Assembly: GCA_947475475.1 (NCBI GenBank) | Contig: CANJOG010000007.1 | Location: 1 to 16,553, forward strand | Origin: Acetobacteraceae bacterium | GTDB lineage: Bacteria > Pseudomonadota > Alphaproteobacteria > Acetobacterales > Acetobacteraceae | Length of the DNA: 16,553 bases | Direction: 5' to 3' | Shown here: positions 6,720 to 14,206 of the stretch, piece after piece | Numbering within the stretch: the stretch's first letter is position 1 | Layout: each line of letters starts with the position of its first letter | The notes under the pieces: model-generated | Told to the model about the DNA's origin: nothing | Databases searched by the model: none | What the model saw: only the letters and a program-made list of their open reading frames with translations | Program-made: the position numbers and the translations under genes

Positions 6720-6749
6720 TTGGCCCGGCACGCCGGCTCGGCATAGACT
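6720..6749 (+). promoter_or_regulatory. Possible promoter of the pal operon
   Basis: TTGGCC (6720-6725) and TAGACT (6744-6749) are 18 bases apart and lie 50 nt before the pal ATG, in the 126-base gap after the SDR. Both boxes match consensus only in part. Confidence 0.35.
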
Positions 6750-6798
6750 CGGGCCGGTGCCGGACTTCCCCGGCCCTCCGCGTGGAGATCGACGAGCT

Positions 6799-7314
6799 AT
6801 GACACTGAAAATCCTGGGTGCACTGGTCGGGCTGGCGCTGCTGGCTGGCTGCGGAGGCCCCGCCTCCACGAGCGGATCGGGCGGAGCGGGCGCGGGCAAT
6901 GCCGGCGGCATCGGCGCTGGCGGCGCGGGTGGAGCGGGCATGGCCGGGCGTGCCACACCGGGTTCGCAGGAAGATCTGGCCCAGACCGCCGGTGATCGCG
7001 TCCTCTACGAGACCGATTCCTCGCAGCTCACCAACGAGGCGCGCGCCACGCTCGACCGTCAGGCCGCCTGGCTGGCGACCTATCCGCGCGTCACCATCCT
7101 GGTCTCTGGTAATTGCGACGAACGCGGCACCAGCGAATACAACCTCGCCCTCGGCCAGCGCCGCGCCATTGTCGCCCGCGATTACCTGGTCGCCCGCGGC
7201 GTCGCCTCCGCCCGGCTGCGCGCCATCAGCTATGGCAAGGACCGCCCGACCGCGCTCGGCTCGGACCCGCAATCGCTGGCGCAGAACCGCAATGCGATTA
7301 CCTCGCTCCAGTAA
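6799..7314 (+). CDS. pal: Peptidoglycan-associated lipoprotein Pal
   Basis: This 171-residue lipoprotein of the outer membrane anchors the envelope to peptidoglycan and works with the Tol proteins in division. The signal ends in the lipobox LLAGC with lipidated C18. A Gly/Ala-rich flexible linker runs about 19-55. The OmpA-type domain (about 60-171) contains SGNCDERGTSEYNLALGQRRA, in which D107 and R122 correspond to the residues that bind diaminopimelate, and ends in SYGKDRP...NRNAITSLQ. The start at 6799 is chosen because it opens the signal peptide; a longer frame begins at 6706. tolQRAB are not adjacent. Instead a glycosyltransferase starts 9 nt downstream, so pal heads an envelope operon here. 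Mildly short for Pal, otherwise intact. Confidence 0.93.
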   Translation: MTLKILGALVGLALLAGCGGPASTSGSGGAGAGNAGGIGAGGAGGAGMAGRATPGSQEDLAQTAGDRVLYETDSSQLTNEARATLDRQAAWLATYPRVTILVSGNCDERGTSEYNLALGQRRAIVARDYLVARGVASARLRAISYGKDRPTALGSDPQSLAQNRNAITSLQ

Positions 7315-7323
7315 GGAAAGCCT

Positions 7324-8313
7324 ATGAACGACGACACGCTGGACAGCTCGGCACAGGCAAATGGGGGCATCACCCCCCCCTGGGCCGGGTTGCGCGTGGC
7401 TGTGATCGTTCCTTGCTACAACGAGGAAATCGCCATTCCGAAAGTGATCGCGGATTTCCGCGCCGCCCTGCCGGATGCGACGATCTATGTCTATGACAAC
7501 AACTCGCGCGACCGCACGATGGAGGTGGCCCGCGCGGCCGGCGCCGTCGTGCGGTGTGAGCGCCTACAGGGCAAGGGCCAAGTGGTCCGCCGCATGTTCG
7601 CCGATATCGAAGCGGACGCCTATGTGCTGGTCGATGGCGATGACACCTACGATGCCGCCGCTTCGCCGGAGATGCTTCGCCTGCTGGTCGAGGAACAGCT
7701 CGACATGGTCAATGGCGCGCGCACCACCGCCATAGAGGCCGCCTATCGCCGTGGCCATCGCTTCGGCAATGCGCTGCTCACCGGCATGGTCGCCAATGTC
7801 TTTGGCAGCCGCATCACCGACATGCTCTCCGGCTACCGCGTCTTCTCGCGCCGCTTCGTCAAATCCTTCCCGGCCCTGGCCTCGGGATTCGAGACCGAGA
7901 CGGAATTTACCGTGCATGCGCTGGAATTGCGCATGCCGCTGGCCGAGGTGAGCATCGCCTATAAGGACCGCCCGGCCGGATCGGTGTCCAAGCTGCGCAC
8001 CTATACCGATGGCTTCCGCATTCTCAGGATGATCATCATCCTGGTCAAAGAGGAGCGGCCCTTGCAGTTCTTCACGCTGCTGGCAGCCATTCTGATGATT
8101 TTTGGCATCGGCCTCGGCATCCCCGTGGTGCTGGAATTCCTGCGCACCGGCCTGGTGCCGCGCCTGCCAAGCGCGGTTCTGGCCACCGGCTTCGTGCTCC
8201 TGTCTTTCCTCTCCCTGACCTGCGGACTGATCCTGGATTCGGTCTCCCGGCAACGGCGCGAGATGAAGCGCCTCGCCTATCTGTCCATCCCGGCGGTGGC
8301 CAGCAAACCGTGA
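7324..8313 (+). CDS. Membrane-anchored family 2 glycosyltransferase (DPM1/GtrB-like)
   Basis: This 329-residue GT-A enzyme likely moves a sugar from a nucleotide donor to a lipid carrier at the inner membrane. Motifs are VAVIVPCYNEE (25-35), YDNNSRDRT (57-65), the metal-binding VDGDDTYD (103-110), ITDMLSGYRVFSRRFV (164-179) and GFETETEFTVHALE (188-201). Two membrane helices follow (about 248-272 and 284-305) with a basic cytoplasmic end, as in polyprenyl-phosphate hexosyltransferases. AAGGAAAG overlaps the pal stop, so translation is probably coupled. Its stop overlaps the mepA start by 4 bp. Codons 17-19 form a run of eight C, preceded by five G, a slippage-prone spot near the start. Donor sugar and acceptor are unknown. 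Confidence 0.92.
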   Translation: MNDDTLDSSAQANGGITPPWAGLRVAVIVPCYNEEIAIPKVIADFRAALPDATIYVYDNNSRDRTMEVARAAGAVVRCERLQGKGQVVRRMFADIEADAYVLVDGDDTYDAAASPEMLRLLVEEQLDMVNGARTTAIEAAYRRGHRFGNALLTGMVANVFGSRITDMLSGYRVFSRRFVKSFPALASGFETETEFTVHALELRMPLAEVSIAYKDRPAGSVSKLRTYTDGFRILRMIIILVKEERPLQFFTLLAAILMIFGIGLGIPVVLEFLRTGLVPRLPSAVLATGFVLLSFLSLTCGLILDSVSRQRREMKRLAYLSIPAVASKP

Positions 8314-9146
8314 GGCGGATGCGGCGTGCCGTCCTGGCGATTGCCGCGACGGCATGCCTCACATCCCAGTCTTTCGCCGAACAGCGCGGCCCGGCCCCCG
8401 GTAGGCCGGCCCCCGGCCCCGTGCGCATCATCGGCAGCCAGGCATCCGGCTGCATCGCAGGTGCCGCGGAGTTGCCCGACACAGGGCCAGGCTTTGCGCA
8501 AATCCGCCAGTCGCGCAGCTCCTTCTGGGGCCATCCGGACACCATCGCCGGCATCGCCCTGCTTGGAACACGTGCGAAGCAGGCGGGCCTGCCGGATATC
8601 TATATTGGCGACATGTCCAATCCGCGCGGCGGATCGCTCGCCGGCGGCCATTCCAGCCACCAGCTCGGCCTCGATGTGGATATCTGGCTCGACACCACGC
8701 CCAAGCCGCCACTCTCCCGACCAGCGCGCGACCAGATCGAGATCGCCAGCATCGTCGCCCCTGGAGGCCGCGCCGTCGATCCCGCGCGCTGGAGCGCGGA
8801 GCTCGTCACCTTGCTGAAAATTTCGGCCAATTTGCCAAACGTGGATCGCATCCTGATCAACCCGGCGATCAAGCGCCAACTCTGCGCCACCGTGCAGGGC
8901 GAGCGCAGCTGGCTGCGTCTGATGCGTCCCTGGTGGGGCCATGCCTCGCATATGCATATCCGTTTCCGCTGCCCTTCCGGACAGGCGGAATGCATCCAGG
9001 CGCCGCCCCCGCCCGCCGGCGATGGCTGCGACGCGAGCCTGGACTGGTGGTTCGCGCAACTCGACAAACCACCCGCGCCGCCATCCCCACCACGGGCGCC
9101 AACGCCGCTGCCCGCCGCCTGCAAAGCGGTGATGGACGCGCCATAA
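8310..9146 (+). CDS. mepA: Penicillin-insensitive murein endopeptidase MepA
   Basis: This 278-residue periplasmic LAS-type zinc endopeptidase cleaves D-Ala-mDAP cross-links in peptidoglycan. A signal peptide spans about 1-23 (SFA-EQ), followed by a Pro-rich linker. Catalytic signatures are GGHSSHQLGLDVDIW (112-126), with H117 and D124 matching the E. coli H113/D120 zinc ligands, and WWGHASHMHIRFRCP (208-222), with H211, H214 and H216. Six cysteines in the mature part suggest three disulfides. The tail after 230 is Pro/Ala-rich and ends in LPAACKAV. The GTG start overlaps the glycosyltransferase stop (GTGA); an ATG at 8319 is an alternative three codons in. It closes the pal-GT-mepA operon, consistent with a shared cell-wall role. 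Confidence 0.95.
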   Translation: MRRMRRAVLAIAATACLTSQSFAEQRGPAPGRPAPGPVRIIGSQASGCIAGAAELPDTGPGFAQIRQSRSSFWGHPDTIAGIALLGTRAKQAGLPDIYIGDMSNPRGGSLAGGHSSHQLGLDVDIWLDTTPKPPLSRPARDQIEIASIVAPGGRAVDPARWSAELVTLLKISANLPNVDRILINPAIKRQLCATVQGERSWLRLMRPWWGHASHMHIRFRCPSGQAECIQAPPPPAGDGCDASLDWWFAQLDKPPAPPSPPRAPTPLPAACKAVMDAP

Positions 9147-9298
9147 CACCCCCTACGACTCAGCCGCCCCCGCGAGTCATGCGCCTGAAGTGACGGTGCC
9201 CTGACTGGACGCTTGGCCACGTGCTCTGCTTAATCGGTCCCCGCCTCACCGGCGGCGAACGATTTTTTCAAGAACAGAAAACGATCCAAGGCCTGCTG

Positions 9299-11659
9299 AT
9301 GACGCCCCCGCCTGATGCCATACTCGATGCCGTGCCCGAACGCTTTGCCGTCGGCCAGCCCGTCCCCCGCAAGGAGGACCCGGCGCTGCTGCGCGGCGAA
9401 GGGCGTTATACGGACGATGTGAACGTGCCCGGCCAGGCCTACGGTGTTTTCGTCCGCAGCACCCATGCGCATGGCATCCTGCGCGGCATTGACGCCACCG
9501 CCGCGCGCGCCATGCCCGGCATACTCGCCGTCATCACCCAGGCGGAGCTGGATGCGGGCGGCTTCACACGTATGAACGGGCGCAAGATTCCCACCTCGCG
9601 TGACGGCACGCCAATGAAGCAGCCGGTGCAGCCTGTGCTGGCGCGCACCAAGGTCCGCTATGTCGGCGATCCCATCGTCTTTGTGGTCGCCGAGACGCTG
9701 CATCAGGCGCGCGACGCCGCCGAGCAGGTCGTGCTCGATATCGAACCGCTGCCCTGCGTCACCAGCGCCAGCGCCGGCGCCGCCCCCGGTGCGCCGGTTC
9801 TATTTGACGATGTTCCAGGCAATATCGGGCTGGATTACCAATTTGGCGACACCGCGGCGACCGATGCCGCCTTCGCGCGCGCCGCGCATGTGATCAGCCT
9901 TGAGATGCCCAGCAACCGCATCGTCGTCGCCCAGATGGAACCGCGCGGCGCGGTCGGCGCCTATGATCCAGCATCCGAACGCTGGACACTCGCCGTCGGC
10001 ACCCAGGGCGTCATCGGCTTTCGCGACTGGATGGCCGATGGACTTGGCTGCAAGCCGGAGAAAATCCACATTCTCAGCAAGAATGTCGGCGGCTCCTTTG
10101 GCATGCGCTACGTGCCGTTCCCCGAATATTACGCCGTGCTCTTCGCCGCGCGCGCGCTCGGCCGGCCGGTGAAATGGACCGACACGCGCAGCGAAAGTTT
10201 CGTCTCCGACGCGCATGGCCGCGACCATGAAATGACCGCCTCGCTGGCACTCGACGCGGAGGGAAATTTCCTCGCCATCCGCGTCACCGGATTCGGCAAT
10301 CTTGGCGCTGCCATCTCCAACTGCACCTGGGTGCCGCCGACCACCAATATCGCCCAGAACATGCTGAGCGTGTATCGCACGCCGCTCATCGATGTGCAGA
10401 CCAAGTGTGTCTACACCAACACTTCGCCCGTCGGCCCCTATCGCGGCGCCGGACGGCCGGAGGGCAATTACTACATGGAGCGGCTGATCGAACGCGCCGC
10501 ACTCAAGACCGGCATCGACAGTATCGAGCTGCGCCGCCGCAACCATGTGCGCCCGGATCAGATCCCCTATGCCGCACCCTCCGATCTCACTTATGACAGC
10601 GGCGATTTCGGCAATCTTCTCGACAGGACACTGATCACTGCCGATTGGGATGGATACCCCGCCCGTGCCCGGGACAGTCAGGCACGCGGCAGACTGCGCG
10701 GACGCGGCATCGGCCAGTTCCTCGAAGTCACCGGCCCGCTCGGCACCGAACAGGGCGAAATCCGCTTCGACGATGATGGCGGCGTCACACTTCTCACCGG
10801 CACGCATGATCACGGCCAGGGCCATGCCACCACGTTTTCCCAGCTCATCAGCACCAAACTCGGCGTTCCCTTCGACCTCATCCGGTTGATGCAGAGCGAT
10901 TCAGACCAGTTGCAAATCGGCAGCGGCACTGGCGGCTCGAAGTCGCTGATGCACACCGGCAATGCCCTGCTCGAAGCCAGCGATATCGTCATCGACAAAG
11001 GCCGCGCCGCCGCAGCAGCTTTTCTCGAAGCCGCAGTCACCGACATCGAATTTTCCGCCGGCCGCTTCTCCGTCGCCGGCACCGATCGCGGTGTTGGTAT
11101 TATGGACCTGGCAGCCCGCCTGCGCACCAGCGAGCTTGCCGGCGCACCAGACAGCCTCTCCGTGCATCACCGCCACACCGAGACGCATCACGCCTTTCCC
11201 AATGGCTGCCATATCTGTGAAGTGGAAATCGATCCCGACACCGGCCATGTGCAGATCGTGCGCTACACCATGGTCTGCGATTTCGGCACCATCGTGAATC
11301 CGCTCATCGTCGAAGGCCAGGCCCAGGGCGGGGCGGTGCAGGGCGTTGGCCAGGCGCTCTACGAAAACGTCGTCTTCGACGAGGCCGGCCAGCCGCTCAC
11401 CGGCTCCTTCATGGATTACTGCCTGCCCCGCGCCGCGGATGCGCCCAGCTTCGCCCCCATGGCGAGCCACCCCACCCGCGCGCTGACCAATGCGCTCGGC
11501 GCCAAGGGCTGCGGCGAAGCAGGCTGCGCCGGCGCACTGCCCGCCGTGATGAATGCCGTGGTCGATGCGCTGAAACCCCTCGGCATCACCCATATCGACA
11601 TGCCGGCCACGCCCGAGCGCGTGTGGCAGGCAATCCAGGCGGCGCGCCAACGCGGCTGA
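9299..11659 (+). CDS. Xanthine dehydrogenase family molybdopterin-binding large subunit (CoxL form II-like)
   Basis: This 786-residue protein has the size and motifs of the molybdenum subunit of CO dehydrogenase-like/aldehyde oxidase enzymes, which hydroxylate carbon centres with water. It opens PRKEDPALLRGEGRYTDDV, typical of CoxL. NVGGSFGMR (262-270) is the pterin-contact loop. GPYRGAGRPE (379-388) is the active-site loop of form II and related enzymes, not the AYxCSFR loop of true CO dehydrogenase. GAKGCGEAG holds E740, the expected base. The start at 9299 is taken because the frame upstream to 9221 has no family features; AAGG at 9287 is a weak ribosome site. No FeS or FAD subunit gene flanks it. 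Its stop touches the stop of the converging luciferase-like gene. The substrate is unknown. Confidence 0.92.
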   Translation: MTPPPDAILDAVPERFAVGQPVPRKEDPALLRGEGRYTDDVNVPGQAYGVFVRSTHAHGILRGIDATAARAMPGILAVITQAELDAGGFTRMNGRKIPTSRDGTPMKQPVQPVLARTKVRYVGDPIVFVVAETLHQARDAAEQVVLDIEPLPCVTSASAGAAPGAPVLFDDVPGNIGLDYQFGDTAATDAAFARAAHVISLEMPSNRIVVAQMEPRGAVGAYDPASERWTLAVGTQGVIGFRDWMADGLGCKPEKIHILSKNVGGSFGMRYVPFPEYYAVLFAARALGRPVKWTDTRSESFVSDAHGRDHEMTASLALDAEGNFLAIRVTGFGNLGAAISNCTWVPPTTNIAQNMLSVYRTPLIDVQTKCVYTNTSPVGPYRGAGRPEGNYYMERLIERAALKTGIDSIELRRRNHVRPDQIPYAAPSDLTYDSGDFGNLLDRTLITADWDGYPARARDSQARGRLRGRGIGQFLEVTGPLGTEQGEIRFDDDGGVTLLTGTHDHGQGHATTFSQLISTKLGVPFDLIRLMQSDSDQLQIGSGTGGSKSLMHTGNALLEASDIVIDKGRAAAAAFLEAAVTDIEFSAGRFSVAGTDRGVGIMDLAARLRTSELAGAPDSLSVHHRHTETHHAFPNGCHICEVEIDPDTGHVQIVRYTMVCDFGTIVNPLIVEGQAQGGAVQGVGQALYENVVFDEAGQPLTGSFMDYCLPRAADAPSFAPMASHPTRALTNALGAKGCGEAGCAGALPAVMNAVVDALKPLGITHIDMPATPERVWQAIQAARQRG

Positions 11660-12682
11660 TTATCCCCGCAGCGCCGGCAACACCTTCTTGGCAAACAGCT
11701 CGATATGCGGCGCAAGTTTTGCGAGCGGATAGCCCGCGGGCGGCATCAGCCCGTAGAAACCCTCGATCGGCGCCGCATCGGCAATGCCGCGCAGGAAGGT
11801 GATGCAATCGTCGGGCGTCATCACCCGCAGCGGACCTTTTTCGATCAGCTCCGCCTCGCTCATCTGATAGCCGCCGCCATAGAGCTTGTGCTCGGTCTTG
11901 GCATTCCATTGGGAATAGGTGTTCACCGAATGCAGCACATGCGGCGCCACCTCGCGCGCGGTGCGTTCGGGATCTTCGCTGACCACCAGCCAGGTAATAT
12001 TGGCCGCGATCATCCGCCCATCGGCTTCACTCCGCCCCGCCGCCTTCAGCTCCTCCACATAAACCGGCCAGCGCAGCGCCGTATCGCCACCGCCGAGCAC
12101 GCCATCGCCAAACCGCGCGGCGCGGCGCAGTGAGAGCAGGTTGGAACCGCCAACCCAGAGTGCCGGATGCGCCTGCACCGGCAACGGCATGATGCGCGCC
12201 TGATCGAGATCGAAAAACTGACTCTTGAATGTCACCGCCTCGCCATTCCACAAACCGCGGATGATCTGAAGCATCTCCGTCAGCCGCGTGCCACGCCCCT
12301 CGAAAGCCGCGCCATAGGCGGTGAATTCGTCCGGCTTGTAGCCAAGCCCGAGCGCGATCTCCATGCGCCCGCCGGAGATGATGTCGAGCACCGCGCAATC
12401 CTCGGCCAGCCGCGTCGGATGATAAAACGGCGCCAGTGCGATGGCGGTGGAGAGCTTGATGCGGCTGGTGCGTGGCGCCAGCGCGCTGGCCGCCATCAGC
12501 GGCGAGGGCAGATACCCGTCTTCCGCACAATGATGTTCGGAAAAATGCACCTTGTCGAAACCGAGCTGCTCGGTCCAGGCGGCGAACTCCAGTGTCTCGG
12601 CATAGAATTTCGCCCAATCCTGATGCCAGCGCCGCGGATTGCGGAAATCGAACTGCATCCCGAAGGTCAATCTGCGCGCCAT
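11660..12682 (-). CDS. Luciferase-like (LLM) flavin-dependent monooxygenase
   Basis: This 340-residue TIM-barrel enzyme of the bacterial luciferase superfamily uses reduced FMN or F420 and oxygen. Landmarks are FSEHHCAEDGYLPSP (47-61), the APFYHPTRLAEDCAVLDIISGGRMEIALGLGY segment (84-115), LW.GE (144-148) and PLPVQAHPALWVGG. The frame is open to 12799, but that extension reads through a REP repeat (SPDGAERNPG). The ATG at 12682 has AGGGGGAAAG just upstream and begins the conserved sequence, so I use it. The gene converges on the CoxL-like gene with no bases between the stops. No flavin reductase is adjacent. The substrate is unknown; such enzymes often act on alkanes, sulfonates or ring ketones. 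Confidence 0.92.
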   Translation of the reverse strand: MARRLTFGMQFDFRNPRRWHQDWAKFYAETLEFAAWTEQLGFDKVHFSEHHCAEDGYLPSPLMAASALAPRTSRIKLSTAIALAPFYHPTRLAEDCAVLDIISGGRMEIALGLGYKPDEFTAYGAAFEGRGTRLTEMLQIIRGLWNGEAVTFKSQFFDLDQARIMPLPVQAHPALWVGGSNLLSLRRAARFGDGVLGGGDTALRWPVYVEELKAAGRSEADGRMIAANITWLVVSEDPERTAREVAPHVLHSVNTYSQWNAKTEHKLYGGGYQMSEAELIEKGPLRVMTPDDCITFLRGIADAAPIEGFYGLMPPAGYPLAKLAPHIELFAKKVLPALRG

Positions 12683-12705
12683 TGCTTTCCCCCTGTTCCC
12701 GGCAT

Positions 12706-12787
12706 CGTAGCCCGGATGGAGCAGAGCGCAATCCGGGTCGGGCGGCACCGTATTTCCCGGATTGCGCTCTGCTCCATCCGGGCTACG
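12706..12787. repeat. Perfect inverted REP pair (REPIN-like)
   Basis: The 32 bases at 12706-12737 (start CGTAGCCCGGATGGAGC, end GCGCAATCCGGG) are the exact reverse complement of 12756-12787, leaving an 18-base loop. Each arm also forms its own small hairpin through CCCGGAT/ATCCGGG. It lies between the LLM and VOC genes. The same 17-base start occurs alone at 1168. A paired inverted REP is the layout of REPIN elements moved by REP-associated transposases; no such transposase is in this window. Confidence 0.85.
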
Positions 12788-12800
12788 AGTCACTAACAAT

Positions 12801-12869
12801 CACTCCGGCGTGTGACACACCCTCATTCCGGCGCGTGACACACTCTCACTCGGGCGCGTGACACACGAC
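12801..12869. repeat. Three tandem 23-bp repeats, the last one coding
   Basis: Units at 12801-12823, 12824-12846 and 12847-12869 share the form CAyTCsGGCGyGTGACACAC plus three variable bases. The third unit holds the final six codons of the VOC gene on the minus strand (VCHAPE, then the stop, whose last base is in unit 2). The other two are downstream copies of that same tail, out of frame with one another because 23 is not a multiple of three. Confidence 0.85.
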
Positions 12870-13235
12870 ACCAATCTTGTTCCCGTCCGGATCGCGGAAA
12901 TACGCCCCATAATACGCCGCGTGGTACTGCGGCCGCAGCCCCGGCGCGCCCTCATCGCTCCCGCCCGCCGCCAGAGCCGCCGCATAGGCCGCATCCACCG
13001 CCGCCCGGTTCGGTGCCAGCAGCGCCACCATCTGCCCGTTCCCCACGCCAGGCGCCCCGCCATCGAAGGGCCGGCCAACCAGAAACAACGGCCGCGCCGC
13101 ATCCCCCTGCCAGCCCGCCCAGCCCTGCGCGTCCTCACGAAACTTCAACCGCCAGCCCAGCCCCCCCAGCACGGCCTCATAAAACGCCACCGACCGCCCA
13201 AGATCACCGCTGCCAAGATGGATATGCGAAATCAT
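12846..13235 (-). CDS. VOC (glyoxalase/bleomycin resistance) family protein
   Basis: This 129-residue single-domain VOC protein has two beta-alpha-beta-beta-beta modules. The first starts MISHIHLGSGDLGRSVAFYEAVLGGLGWRL (1-30). The second spans NGQMVALLAPNRAAVDAAYAAALAAGG, and YYGAYFRDPDGNKIGVVCHAPE closes the protein, a typical ending for glyoxalase-like proteins of this subgroup. Metal binding and reaction vary within the family, so function is open. The frame can be extended to 13259, but GAGGAGGG lies properly before the ATG at 13235. The gene is divergent from the SDR at 13335. The last codons lie in the first of three tandem 23-bp repeats. Confidence 0.9.
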   Translation of the reverse strand: MISHIHLGSGDLGRSVAFYEAVLGGLGWRLKFREDAQGWAGWQGDAARPLFLVGRPFDGGAPGVGNGQMVALLAPNRAAVDAAYAAALAAGGSDEGAPGLRPQYHAAYYGAYFRDPDGNKIGVVCHAPE

Positions 13236-13334
13236 CCGACCCTCCTCATACCGCGCCACATCCTAGCCCATCCCATGGCCTCGCCACCGCCAAAGTCGTA
13301 ATCCAGGCTCCCGCCCAACCGACAGGACCCCGCC

Positions 13335-14144
13335 ATGGCCTCCCCCATCCGCCCCCGTGCGCTGATCACCGGCGCCTCCGCCGGGATCGGCCTCGAATTC
13401 GCCGACCAGCTCGCCGAACGCGGCTATGACCTAGTGATGGTCGCTCGCCGGGCTGGGCTGCTGGACCAGCACGCCAGCCGCCTGGCCAAGCAACACGGCA
13501 TCGCCACCGAGACCATCGTCGCCGACCTCACCACCAAGCCGGGCCTCGCCGCCATCGAAGCCCGCCTCGCCGCCGATCCCGCCATCACCCTGCTGATCAA
13601 CAATGCCGGCTTCGGCGGCTACGGCCCGTTTGCCACGCTCGACACCTTCACGATCGACGGGCTGATCGAAATCCATATCCGCGCCGTCACCCGCCTGACC
13701 CGCGCCGCACTTCCCGCCATGCTGGAGCGCAAATCTGGCGCCATCATCAACATCGCCTCGCTGCTCTCTCTCAGCGGTACCCTGCCACCCAATCCGCTGC
13801 CCCATCGCGCCGTCTATGCCGGGGCCAAGGCCTATATGCTCGCCTTCACCCAGGCGCTCACCGGCGAGATCGCCGGCTCCGGCGTCTATCTCCAGCTCTG
13901 CCTGCCCGGACGGATCGAGACGCAGTTCCAGGCCATCCAGGGCATCGATACCAGCCATATGCCCCCGGCCATGAGCGCGCCCGACATGGTCGCCGCCTCG
14001 CTGGCCGGCATGGATCTGGGCGAGAGCGTCTGCGTCCCCGCCCTTGAGGACACCGCGCTGCTGGCCACGCTCACCGAAGCGCAGCGCGCCGTGCTGCGCA
14101 CCGCCAACGGCCAGACCGCCACGGCCGAACGATACCGGGGCTGA
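13335..14144 (+). CDS. Short-chain dehydrogenase (COG0300/DltE-like) with an atypical catalytic tetrad
   Basis: This 269-residue SDR has T12-G-A-S-A-G-I-G19 for cofactor binding, Arg38-Arg39 after strand 2 (VARR), which favours NADPH, D64-L, N89-N-A-G92, S142, and Y161-AGAK165. COG0300 members normally read ...IEINVRALTRLT... on helix 4, where the Asn completes the catalytic tetrad. Here the same place is IEIHIRAVTRLT (111-122), with His114 replacing Asn. The remainder is regular, so the fold is intact, but turnover may differ. GACAGGA (13321-13327) is the ribosome site. The gene is divergent from the VOC gene and is followed by a terminator shared with the converging binding protein. The substrate is unknown. 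Confidence 0.92.
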   Translation: MASPIRPRALITGASAGIGLEFADQLAERGYDLVMVARRAGLLDQHASRLAKQHGIATETIVADLTTKPGLAAIEARLAADPAITLLINNAGFGGYGPFATLDTFTIDGLIEIHIRAVTRLTRAALPAMLERKSGAIINIASLLSLSGTLPPNPLPHRAVYAGAKAYMLAFTQALTGEIAGSGVYLQLCLPGRIETQFQAIQGIDTSHMPPAMSAPDMVAASLAGMDLGESVCVPALEDTALLATLTEAQRAVLRTANGQTATAERYRG

Positions 14145-14146
14145 AG

Positions 14147-14184
14147 CACCGACAAACAAAAAGGGCGGGCATTTCTGCCCGCCC
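14147..14184 (-). terminator. Rho-independent terminator of the LivK-like gene
   Basis: On the minus strand GGGCGGGCA (14184-14176) pairs over 9 bp with TGCCCGCCC (14171-14163), loop GAAA, followed by TTTTTGTTTG. It lies 22 bases past the binding-protein stop. On the plus strand the hairpin is followed only by CTTCC, so it would be weaker for the converging SDR. Confidence 0.85.
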
Positions 14185-14206
14185 CTTCCGCATTCACTAA
14201 GCCAGA

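Noticed and set aside
6169..7272. 367-codon open frame on the minus strand
   Set aside because: It spans the SDR and pal genes in antisense and shows low-complexity Ala/Gly/Arg sequence without motifs.
9157..9178. Terminator after mepA
   Set aside because: Only a 5-bp stem with a 12-base loop and no T-run; too weak to annotate.
9800..10825. 341-codon open frame on the minus strand
   Set aside because: It is antisense to the CoxL-like gene, whose motifs are clear.
12683..12799. N-terminal extension of the LLM gene
   Set aside because: The extra 39 codons translate the REP inverted pair (SPDGAERNPG), and a good ribosome site precedes the internal ATG.
12801..12869. CRISPR array
   Set aside because: The three 23-bp units abut with no spacers, and one is part of a coding sequence; there are no cas genes.
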